A DNA stretch of 6,104 nucleotides, taken from Lawsonibacter sp. GTDB lineage: Bacteria > Bacillota > Clostridia > Oscillospirales > Oscillospiraceae. How positions within the stretch are numbered: the stretch's first letter is position 1; every line of letters begins with the position of its first letter. This document shows, piece by piece, positions 1 through 5,232 of the stretch. The notes beneath the pieces are model-generated. The model was given only the letters and a program-made list of their open reading frames with translations. It was not told where the DNA came from and did not search any database. The stretch is taken from positions 1 to 6,104 of the forward strand of contig JAHHSC010000080.1 of assembly GCA_020025455.1 (NCBI GenBank). Direction: 5' to 3'. The position numbers and the translations under genes were made by a program.

Positions 1-245
1 GCATCGGCGAGATCATCGGCGGCTCCCAGCGTGAGGAGCGCATCGACGTGCTGGAATCCCGCATCCGGGAGCTGGGCATGGACCCCGATGACTACTGGTG
101 GTACTGCGATCTGCGCCGCTACGGCTCCTGCCGCCATGCCGGTTTCGGTCTGGGCTTCGAGCGTATGGTCATGTACCTGACCGGCATCAACAACATCCGC
201 GATGTGGAGCTGCACCCCCGCACCGTGGGCAACGCCGAGTTCTGA
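1..245 (+). CDS. asnS: Asparaginyl-tRNA synthetase, C-terminal part (5' end outside window)
   Basis: This is the last 80 residues of a class II aminoacyl-tRNA synthetase that charges tRNA-Asn with asparagine in the cytoplasm. The reading frame starts at base 3 and stops with TGA at 243-245. Visible signatures are the active-site stretch GEIIGGSQREER at the left edge, the class II motif 3 GFGLGFERMVMYLTG with its ATP-binding arginine, and the C-terminal tail NIRDV...PRTVGNAEF. That tail is typical of AsnRS rather than the related AspRS. The internal GTG at 48 is not a start, because the frame is open to the left edge and the conserved GSQRE segment lies upstream of it. Full-length AsnRS is usually about 430-470 residues, so more than 80% of the gene lies outside the window. 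A strong terminator follows 18 bp after the stop, so asnS is the last gene of its transcript. The family call is very secure. Confidence 0.96.
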   Translation, partial: IGEIIGGSQREERIDVLESRIRELGMDPDDYWWYCDLRRYGSCRHAGFGLGFERMVMYLTGINNIRDVELHPRTVGNAEF

Positions 246-263
246 TTGTTCCGCTGAATAAAC

Positions 264-304
264 CGATCCCCCATCTCCGATGGAGATGGGGGATCGTTCC
301 TTTT
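264..304 (+). terminator. Intrinsic terminator of asnS, probably bidirectional
   Basis: A perfect 15-bp stem (264-278 with 282-296) closes a 3-base GAT loop. On the plus strand it is followed by the T-rich run TTCCTTTT (297-304). It lies between the asnS stop at 245 and the end of the leftward dehydrogenase gene at 320. On the minus strand the bases after the stem read GTTTATTC, which is moderately U-rich, so the same hairpin may end both converging transcripts. Confidence 0.88.
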
Positions 305-319
305 CTGATTAGGCTGCAC

Positions 320-1249
320 TCACAGCACACGGTTTTCCAGCGCTTCTCCGGCCAGATACCGACGCAGATTGTCCTGGGCCAGCTTCACACAGGCCGTCCG
401 GGTGTAGTCCAGGCGCATTCCGCCCGCCACATGGGGGGTCAGCAGCAGGTTGGGGATGTCCCACAGGGGGCTGCTCTCCGGCAGAGGCTCCGGGTCGGTC
501 ACATCCAGGGCCGCGCCCCACAGCTTCCCGCCCTTCATCAATTCCGCCAGGGCCTCCTGATCCAGCACAGACCCGCGGCCCGCGCTTAAAAGCATGGCGT
601 CATCCTTCATCCGCTCCAGCCGCTCCCGGTTCATCAGCTTCAGGGTGGACGGAGATTGGGGCAGGGTCAGGGCCACCACATCGGCCCAGGGCAGCAGCTC
701 CTCCAGTTTGTCCATGGAGGTCACCTCATCAAAGCCCTCCACCGGGCCCAGCTTCCGCTTCAGCCCCACGGTGTGGGCGCCCAGTCCCTTGCACATCTGT
801 GCAAAGGCCGCACCCACATGGCCCGCCCCCAGCACCAGAACGTTTGCGTCCAGCAGGGTCCGCATTTTGCCCTCATCGGCCCAGCGGTGCTCCCGCTGCA
901 AATCCCGGTAGGCGGGCAGGCGGCGGCACAGAGACAGCAGGCTGGCCAGCATGTGCTCCGCCACCGACCGTGCGTTGGTGCCGCTGGAGCTGGTGAGCAT
1001 TGCGCCCTCCGGCATCACACCCACATACTCATCGCTGCCCGCCCACATGGTCTGGAACCAGTTCAGCCGGGGCATCTTGGCCAGGTCCTCCGGCTTGGGG
1101 CTTCCGAACATCACCGTGGCAGCGGCAAGCTGCTCGTCTGTCACTGAGTTCCGCCCGGCGTACACGTGGACCGCCTGAGGCGCAATGGATTCAAATTCAG
1201 TCTTTTCCGCCTCGTTCACCGGCAGAAGATTTAAAATATAGTCTGACAT
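320..1249 (-). CDS. D-isomer-specific 2-hydroxyacid dehydrogenase family protein, possibly NADP-preferring
   Basis: A 309-residue cytosolic NAD(P)-dependent oxidoreductase that reduces 2-keto acids to D-2-hydroxy acids or the reverse; the true substrate cannot be read from sequence. The Rossmann motif GAGHVG is at residues 141-146. The family's catalytic triad is visible: Arg225 in AGRGSVLDQEAL, Glu254 in DVTDPEPLP, and His273 in TPHVAGG. The substrate-domain hinge GTNARSVAEHMLA is at about 90-102. After the second Rossmann strand, where NAD-dependent members carry an acidic residue, this protein has GLKRK (162-166). This suggests NADP(H) preference, as in glyoxylate/hydroxypyruvate reductases of the GhrA type (inference). 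ATG at 1249 is chosen because AGGGAGG (1262-1256) lies 6 bases upstream. An in-frame extension to 1309 would begin at the promoter -35 and is not expected to be transcribed. The gene stands alone, divergent from recG. Confidence 0.9.
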   Translation of the reverse strand: MSDYILNLLPVNEAEKTEFESIAPQAVHVYAGRNSVTDEQLAAATVMFGSPKPEDLAKMPRLNWFQTMWAGSDEYVGVMPEGAMLTSSSGTNARSVAEHMLASLLSLCRRLPAYRDLQREHRWADEGKMRTLLDANVLVLGAGHVGAAFAQMCKGLGAHTVGLKRKLGPVEGFDEVTSMDKLEELLPWADVVALTLPQSPSTLKLMNRERLERMKDDAMLLSAGRGSVLDQEALAELMKGGKLWGAALDVTDPEPLPESSPLWDIPNLLLTPHVAGGMRLDYTRTACVKLAQDNLRRYLAGEALENRVL

Positions 1250-1279
1250 AAGGTTCCTCCCTGTGTTTTCTGATAGCTC

Positions 1280-1309
1280 ATTATACACGTTTCCCGGTGC
1301 CCGTGACAA
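1280..1309 (-). promoter_or_regulatory. Sigma-A-type promoter of the hydroxyacid dehydrogenase
   Basis: Reading leftward, TTGTCA (1309-1304, 5 of 6 to TTGACA) is followed by an 18-base spacer and a perfect TATAAT (1285-1280). Transcription should start near 1273, giving a leader of about 24 nt that contains the AGGGAGG ribosome binding site. This is the best-matching promoter in the window and also fixes the downstream start codon at 1249. Confidence 0.8.
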
Positions 1310-1323
1310 GAAAAAACTGACTC

Positions 1324-1352
1324 TTGACGAACCGGGCCGGGCCGCCTATGCT
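1324..1352 (+). promoter_or_regulatory. Probable promoter of recG
   Basis: TTGACG (1324-1329, 5 of 6) is separated by exactly 17 bases from TATGCT (1347-1352, 4 of 6 to TATAAT). The expected start near 1359 leaves a leader of about 30 nt with the ribosome binding site AAAGGAGG at 1375-1382. The spacer is unusually GC-rich (CCGGGCCGGGCCG). The -10 box is weaker than that of the divergent promoter, so relative strength is uncertain. Confidence 0.6.
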
Positions 1353-1389
1353 TATGTTGTATCGAAATCCACGGAAAGGAGGCCGCCTC

Positions 1390-3471
1390 ATGTCCATCAC
1401 CCCCAGTTCTCCCCTCACTGACTTTCCCGGAATCGGGGAAGCCCGGGCCAAAAAGCTGGCTAAGCTGGGGCTGGAGCGCTGCTCCGACCTTTTGAATTAC
1501 TACCCCCGTGACTACGAGGACCGGCGGCATACCTTCTCCATTCGGGAGGCCCCCATGGGCCTTAAGGTCTGCATCCCGGCTATGGTGGCCCGCCGTCCCC
1601 AGTACACGGTCCTGCGCCGGGGGCTGGACATTGTGAAGGTGGCTGTGGTGGACCAGTCCGACACCCTCCAGCTCACTTTTTTCAACCAGGGCTATGTAAG
1701 CCAGACCCTCCTGCCCGGCGAGGAATACATCTTCTACGGTGTGGTGGAGGAGCAGAACGGCCGCCGGTGCATGGTCAACCCCATCTTCGAGCGCCAGGAT
1801 AAGCGCACCTTCACCGGGCGCATCATGCCCATCTATCCCCTGACGGCGGGCATCAGCAACCATATTTTAGCCAATCTGGTCCGCCAGGCTTTGGACAGCA
1901 CCCCGTCCATCCGGGAGACCCTGCCAGAGCACGTTCTCCAGACGCAGCAGCTCATCTCGGCCGAGGACGCCGTGCGGAATATCCACTTCCCATCGGATGA
2001 CTACGCCCTGGCCGATGCCCGGTATCGGCTGGCCTTTGAGGAGCTTTTTTATCTGTCCATCGGCCTGAGCTTTCTAAAAAGCCGCCGAAGCAGCGCCGGT
2101 CCCGGCCTGCTGATTGCAAAGGAACCGCTGGAAGAATTTCTCGCGCTCCTGCCCTTCTCTCCCACCGATGCCCAGCGCCGGGTCATGGAGGAGTGCGCGG
2201 CTGATATGGCCTCCGGCACCCCCATGAACCGTCTGGTCCAGGGGGATGTGGGTTCCGGTAAGACCGCCGTGGCCGCCTGTGCCGCATTTTTGGCGGTGAA
2301 ATCGGGCTATCAGGCCGCCCTCATGGTTCCCACCGAGGTACTGGCCGAGCAGCACGCGCGGTCCCTCACCGAGCTGCTCTCCCCAGCCGGTGTCCGGGTG
2401 GCGCTTCTCACCGGCTCTCTCAAGGCCGCCCAGAAGCGAGCGGTGCAAAAGGCCCTGGCCGACGGGGAAATCGACTTTGTGGTAGGCACCCACGCCCTCA
2501 TCTCTAAGGCGGTGACCTTCCGAAGTCTGGGCCTCATGGTGGCCGATGAACAGCACCGCTTCGGTGTGGCCCAGCGGGCCGCCCTGGCCGCAAAGGGGTC
2601 CGTGCCCCATGTGCTGGTCATGTCCGCCACTCCCATTCCCCGGACGCTGGCTCTCATGGTCTACGGCGATCTGGACGTGTCCGTCATCGACCAGCTCCCC
2701 CCCGGCCGCACCCCCATCGAAACTTATGTGATCCACGAGGACAAGCGTCAGCGGATGTACCAGTTCGTCCGAAAGCAGGTGGACCTGGGCCGCCAGGTCT
2801 ATATCGTCTGCCCCGCCGTGGAGGAAAACCCAGAGGCCGCCCTGCCCGGACAGGCATCCAGTCCACTGGATCTGAAGGCGGTCACCACCTACGCCCAGCG
2901 CCTCCAGCGGGAGGTTTTCCCCGATTTAACGGTCGGCCTGCTGCACGGCAGAATGAAGCCCGCCGAGAAGGAGGCCGTCATGTCCGCCTTCGCCGCCGGG
3001 AACACCCACATTCTGGTGTCCACCACCGTCATCGAGGTGGGGGTGGACGTGCCCAACGCCGCACTGATGATCGTGGAGAATGCCGACCGGTTCGGTCTAA
3101 GTCAGCTCCACCAGCTCCGGGGCCGCGTGGGCCGTGGGAAGCACCAGTCCTACTGCATCCTCATGACCTCCTCCCACCAGCCGGAGACCATGCACCGGCT
3201 GCGTATTCTATCCTCCACCACCGACGGCTTCAAAATCTCCGAAGAGGACTTGAAGCTCCGAGGTCCCGGTGATTTCTTCGGCAGCCGCCAGCACGGTATG
3301 CCCCAGACCCGTGTGGCCGATCTGGCCGGCGATATGCGGGTGCTGGCTCAGGCTCAGCAGGCTGCCCGCGCCCTGTTGGAGGAGGACCCCGGCCTTACAA
3401 AGCCGGAAAACGCCCCTGTCCTGCACCGGGTCCGTGCCCTGTTTGCCGAGACCCCCGACATTTTTAACTAG
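1390..3471 (+). CDS. recG: ATP-dependent DNA helicase RecG
   Basis: A 693-residue superfamily 2 double-stranded DNA translocase that remodels stalled replication forks and branch-migrates Holliday junctions and D-loops during repair. The length matches the family (about 680-695). The N-terminal wedge/OB-fold region covers roughly residues 10-240, with a helix-hairpin-helix-like start, LTDFPGIGEARAKKLAKLG. Helicase motifs follow in order: Walker A GDVGSGKT (285-292), PTEVLAEQH (314-322), DEQH (386-389), SAT (412-414), LLHGRMK (517-523), STTVIEVGVDVPNA (544-557) and QLRGRVGRG (575-583). The RecG-specific C-terminal region EEDLKLRGPGDFFGSRQHG is at about 618-636, so the protein looks intact and active. 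ATG at 1390 is chosen because AAAGGAGG sits 7 bases upstream; the in-frame TTG at 1324 lies inside the promoter -35. A 12-bp gap leads to the small Cys-rich gene, indicating co-transcription. Confidence 0.97.
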   Translation: MSITPSSPLTDFPGIGEARAKKLAKLGLERCSDLLNYYPRDYEDRRHTFSIREAPMGLKVCIPAMVARRPQYTVLRRGLDIVKVAVVDQSDTLQLTFFNQGYVSQTLLPGEEYIFYGVVEEQNGRRCMVNPIFERQDKRTFTGRIMPIYPLTAGISNHILANLVRQALDSTPSIRETLPEHVLQTQQLISAEDAVRNIHFPSDDYALADARYRLAFEELFYLSIGLSFLKSRRSSAGPGLLIAKEPLEEFLALLPFSPTDAQRRVMEECAADMASGTPMNRLVQGDVGSGKTAVAACAAFLAVKSGYQAALMVPTEVLAEQHARSLTELLSPAGVRVALLTGSLKAAQKRAVQKALADGEIDFVVGTHALISKAVTFRSLGLMVADEQHRFGVAQRAALAAKGSVPHVLVMSATPIPRTLALMVYGDLDVSVIDQLPPGRTPIETYVIHEDKRQRMYQFVRKQVDLGRQVYIVCPAVEENPEAALPGQASSPLDLKAVTTYAQRLQREVFPDLTVGLLHGRMKPAEKEAVMSAFAAGNTHILVSTTVIEVGVDVPNAALMIVENADRFGLSQLHQLRGRVGRGKHQSYCILMTSSHQPETMHRLRILSSTTDGFKISEEDLKLRGPGDFFGSRQHGMPQTRVADLAGDMRVLAQAQQAARALLEEDPGLTKPENAPVLHRVRALFAETPDIFN

Positions 3472-3483
3472 GAGATTTTATCT

Positions 3484-3873
3484 ATGGATCGACTTGAAAC
3501 TGCCCGCGCCCTCCGGGGCGATCCCAACCGCCACTATAACTGCTGCCAGGCCGTTCTGGTAACCTTCTGCCCCAAGATCGGCCTGAGCGAAGAGGCCGCC
3601 TATGCCCTGGGCGCCCACTTCGGCGGCGGTATGCATATGGGGAGCGTCTGCGGCGCGCTCACCGGCGGGCTTATGGTGCTTGGTCTGCTGGGCTACGATC
3701 AGCAGACCTGCACCCAGTTCATCGCCCGCTTCCGCAGCCGAAATGGCTGTGTGAACTGCCCCGACCTGCTCCGCTCCGCCCATGACCGGGGCGAGGAGCG
3801 CCACACCCACTGTGACCGCCAGGTCTTTGAGGTGGTGGCCGACCTGGACACCCTTCTAAAGCAAGCGGACTGA
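3484..3873 (+). CDS. C-GCAxxG-C-C family protein (putative redox-active Cys-rich protein)
   Basis: A 129-residue protein of the C-GCAxxG-C-C family, predicted from its conserved cysteines to be redox-active; the biochemical role is not established. Visible marks are YNCCQAV (Cys20, Cys21), the glycine-rich core FGGGMHMGSVCGALTGGLMVLGLLG with Cys56 in the CGAxxG motif (56-61), Cys76, the CxxC pair in NGCVNCPDLL (Cys89, Cys92) and a late Cys110. Cys29 is extra. There is no signal peptide. The stretch at about 54-70 is hydrophobic but is part of the family core rather than a clear membrane span. All key positions are cysteine codons; some relatives use selenocysteine. The ribosome binding site AGGAG (3470-3474) overlaps the recG stop codon, 9 bases before the ATG, so translation may be coupled to recG. 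Family members often sit beside varied housekeeping genes, so the recG link may be only transcriptional. Confidence 0.88.
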   Translation: MDRLETARALRGDPNRHYNCCQAVLVTFCPKIGLSEEAAYALGAHFGGGMHMGSVCGALTGGLMVLGLLGYDQQTCTQFIARFRSRNGCVNCPDLLRSAHDRGEERHTHCDRQVFEVVADLDTLLKQAD

Positions 3874-3925
3874 CCCCTGCCCCCTCCCGGGGAAGCCGGC
3901 TGTGCGGGTCATCCCAAACGCAGAC

Positions 3926-3970
3926 AAAAAACCAGAGATGGGGCGTCTGTTGACGCCCCATCTCTGGTTT
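3926..3970. terminator. Long hairpin terminator after the recG-Cys-rich gene pair
   Basis: A perfect 19-bp stem (3929-3947 with 3952-3970) with the tetraloop TGTT. It lies 55 bp after the stop of the Cys-rich gene and is the natural end of the recG transcript. On the plus strand the U-tract is short (GGTTTGATC, with the three T's inside the stem). On the minus strand the stem is followed directly by U residues from the A-run at 3926-3931, so it looks like a better terminator for leftward transcripts, although no leftward gene is evident. Confidence 0.75.
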
Positions 3971-4045
3971 GATCTGGAAGGATGGATGAAAAAGAGGGAA
4001 CAAAAGTGTACTGCGGATAAGCCAACAAGAGCGGTAGCTGGCACA

Positions 4046-4063
4046 TCGTTAAATATTTAACTT
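4046..4063. promoter_or_regulatory. Rex-like operator, copy 1
   Basis: Bases 4048-4061 form the perfect 14-bp palindrome GTTAAATATTTAAC. Aligned to the known Rex consensus TTGTTAANNNNTTAACAA, the GTTAA/TTAAC core matches fully and the outer flanks partly (11 of the 14 specified bases). Rex is a redox-sensing repressor released by NADH in Gram-positive bacteria. Assignment to Rex is by resemblance only. Confidence 0.45.
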
Positions 4064-4068
4064 TTGTT

Positions 4069-4086
4069 CTGTTAAAACTTTAACAT
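4069..4086. promoter_or_regulatory. Rex-like operator, copy 2
   Basis: Bases 4071-4084 read GTTAAAACTTTAAC, with 6-bp inverted arms around AC and the same arms as copy 1. It matches the Rex consensus TTGTTAANNNNTTAACAA at 12 of 14 specified bases. It begins 23 bp after copy 1, about two helical turns, so two dimers could bind on nearly the same face. It overlaps the likely -35 region of the mutY promoter, a position that fits repression. Confidence 0.5.
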
Positions 4087-4101
4087 TATTTACTTTAAAA
4101 T
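4072..4101 (+). promoter_or_regulatory. Candidate promoter of mutY
   Basis: TTAAAA (4072-4077, 4 of 6) is followed after 18 bases by TAAAAT (4096-4101, 5 of 6). Other possible -10 boxes in the island are TATTAT (4116-4121) and TATAAA (4119-4124), with TTTAAA (4094-4099) as a possible -35. The island clearly has promoter character, but which hexamers are used cannot be decided from sequence alone. Confidence 0.35.
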
Positions 4102-4130
4102 ACCATCCCCAAAGTTATTATAAATACCAT
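4098..4130. repeat. Short direct repeat AAATACCAT
   Basis: AAATACCAT occurs at 4098-4106 and again at 4122-4130, each followed by one variable base and CC. The copies are 24 bp apart, close to the 23-bp period of the two inverted repeats just upstream. They could be accidental in AT-rich DNA, a second protein-binding site, or a duplicated promoter segment. Confidence 0.5.
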
Positions 4131-4171
4131 TCCACTTTACCTATACCGCCCAAGATCACAGGAGGTCCCCT

Positions 4172-5218
4172 TTGAACGAATTGGAACAACTGCCCATCCC
4201 CCTGCTGCTGTGGTACCGGGACAACGCCCGGGTGCTGCCCTGGCGGCAGGACCCGACCCCCTACCATGTATGGCTGTCGGAAATCATGCTCCAGCAAACC
4301 CGTGTGGCCGCAGTGCTGGACTACTATCAGCGCTTTTTGGAGGCCGCTCCCACAGTGGCCCACCTGGCTGCTCTCCCCGAGGACCAGCTGATGAAGCTGT
4401 GGCAGGGTCTGGGCTACTACAGCCGGGCCAGAAACCTCCAGAAGGCCGCTGTCTATATCACCCAGAACCTGGGCGGCATATTCCCAAATACTTATGAGGC
4501 CATCCGTGCTCTGCCCGGCGTGGGGGACTATACCGCCGGGGCGGTGTCCTCCATCGCCTTTGGACTGCCCCGCCCCGCGGTAGACGGCAATGTGCTGCGG
4601 GTGTGCGCCCGCATCCGGGCCGACCGGAGCGACATCACCCTCCCCGCCACCAAAAAGGAGGTCACGGCCGTCCTGTCTGAGCTGATCCCCCTGGATGCTC
4701 CCGGTGACTTTAATCAGGCCATGATGGAGCTTGGTGCCACGGTCTGTCTGCCCAACGGAGCCCCCCTGTGCACCCAGTGTCCCGCTGCCCCCTTCTGCCG
4801 GGCCCGGCGGGAGGACTTAACGGCGGCTCTCCCTGTAAAATCCCCAAAAAAGCCCCGCCGTGTGGAAAACCGCCGGGTTTACCTGCTGTTCCACGCCGAC
4901 AAGGTGGCTTTGCGGAAGCGTCCGTCCAAAGGGCTGCTGGCCGGGCTGTGGGAGTACCCAAACGAACCGGAGGATGTGGATTCTCCTATGGATTGCTGGG
5001 GTTTCCCGGACATTCCTCTGGAATCGGCCGGTACGGGCCGCCATATCTTCAGCCATATCGAGTGGCACATGACCGCATTGGCCGGTCAGCTCCCCAGCGA
5101 CGCCCTGCCCGACGGCTGGGTCTGGGCAGACCGCTCCGCTCTGCGGGACGTGTACGCCGTCCCAAATGCGTTCCAGTCCTTCTCCCAGGCGGTTTTTGAC
5201 CGCCTAGGCCACTTTTGA
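4172..5218 (+). CDS. mutY: A/G-specific adenine DNA glycosylase MutY
   Basis: A 348-residue base-excision repair enzyme that removes adenine mispaired with 8-oxoguanine. The N-terminal helix-hairpin-helix glycosylase domain carries catalytic Glu37 in SEIMLQQTRV, the hairpin LPGVGDYTAGA (114-124) and catalytic Asp138 in VDGNVLRV. Four cysteines (192, 200, 203, 209) form the 4Fe-4S cluster loop. The spacing C-x7-C-x2-C-x5-C is one residue longer in the first gap than the C-x6 of E. coli MutY. The C-terminal NUDIX-like 8-oxoG recognition domain shows KRPSKGLLAGLWEYPN (249-264) and HIFSHIEWHM (291-300), the FSH loop. The start is TTG at 4172, with AGGAGG (4160-4165) 6 bases upstream. The first in-frame ATG would give Met39 and remove Glu37, so it cannot be the start. 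The stop is 14 bp before the next gene, suggesting an operon. Confidence 0.95.
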   Translation: MNELEQLPIPLLLWYRDNARVLPWRQDPTPYHVWLSEIMLQQTRVAAVLDYYQRFLEAAPTVAHLAALPEDQLMKLWQGLGYYSRARNLQKAAVYITQNLGGIFPNTYEAIRALPGVGDYTAGAVSSIAFGLPRPAVDGNVLRVCARIRADRSDITLPATKKEVTAVLSELIPLDAPGDFNQAMMELGATVCLPNGAPLCTQCPAAPFCRARREDLTAALPVKSPKKPRRVENRRVYLLFHADKVALRKRPSKGLLAGLWEYPNEPEDVDSPMDCWGFPDIPLESAGTGRHIFSHIEWHMTALAGQLPSDALPDGWVWADRSALRDVYAVPNAFQSFSQAVFDRLGHF

Positions 5219-5232
5219 TCGAGGTTTTCAAC

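Larger units (their letters stand above)
3971..4171. other. Intergenic region with AT-rich island upstream of mutY
   Basis: Together with the 3874-3925 spacer and the hairpin, this makes up the roughly 300-bp gene-free stretch between the Cys-rich gene and mutY. Bases 3971-4042 have intermediate composition and no convincing gene. Bases 4045-4145 are strongly AT-rich against GC-rich surroundings and hold two inverted repeats, a 9-bp direct repeat and several promoter-like hexamers. It most likely serves as the control region of the mutY-radical SAM pair. I saw no riboswitch or tRNA fold in it. Confidence 0.7.

Noticed and set aside
98..1147. Several plus-strand open frames across the dehydrogenase gene
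   Set aside because: They are antisense to a gene with all catalytic residues and a clear promoter and ribosome binding site; translations look like random GC-rich frames.
1250..1324. Longer N-termini for the dehydrogenase (start at 1309) and recG (TTG at 1324)
   Set aside because: Both extensions lie over or upstream of the -35/-10 boxes and lack ribosome binding sites, while the internal ATGs have strong ones.
1231..1863. 210-codon minus-strand open frame overlapping the start of recG and the dehydrogenase start
   Set aside because: It overlaps two well-supported genes and both divergent promoters and has no ribosome binding site or domain.
2074..2736. 220-codon open frame on the minus strand inside recG
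   Set aside because: It lies opposite an unmistakable recG with all helicase motifs. The translation is His/Gly-rich low-complexity typical of antisense frames in GC-rich DNA, with no recognisable domain.
3871..3970. TGA of the Cys-rich gene as a selenocysteine codon with the hairpin as a SECIS element
   Set aside because: The hairpin lies 55 bp downstream, too far for a bacterial SECIS, and is a perfect-stem terminator. All family cysteine positions are already present as Cys codons, and the readthrough frame is Pro-rich and unlike the family.
3856..4044. 62-codon minus-strand frame starting with GTG next to the Rex-like sites
   Set aside because: It runs through the terminator hairpin and into the end of the Cys-rich gene, has no convincing ribosome binding site, and matches no family I know.
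3986..4060. 24-codon plus-strand frame (MKKREQKCTADKPTRAVAG...) ending in the first palindrome
   Set aside because: It has a purine-rich stretch only 4 bases upstream and lies after a terminator with no clear promoter. Too short and unsupported to call.
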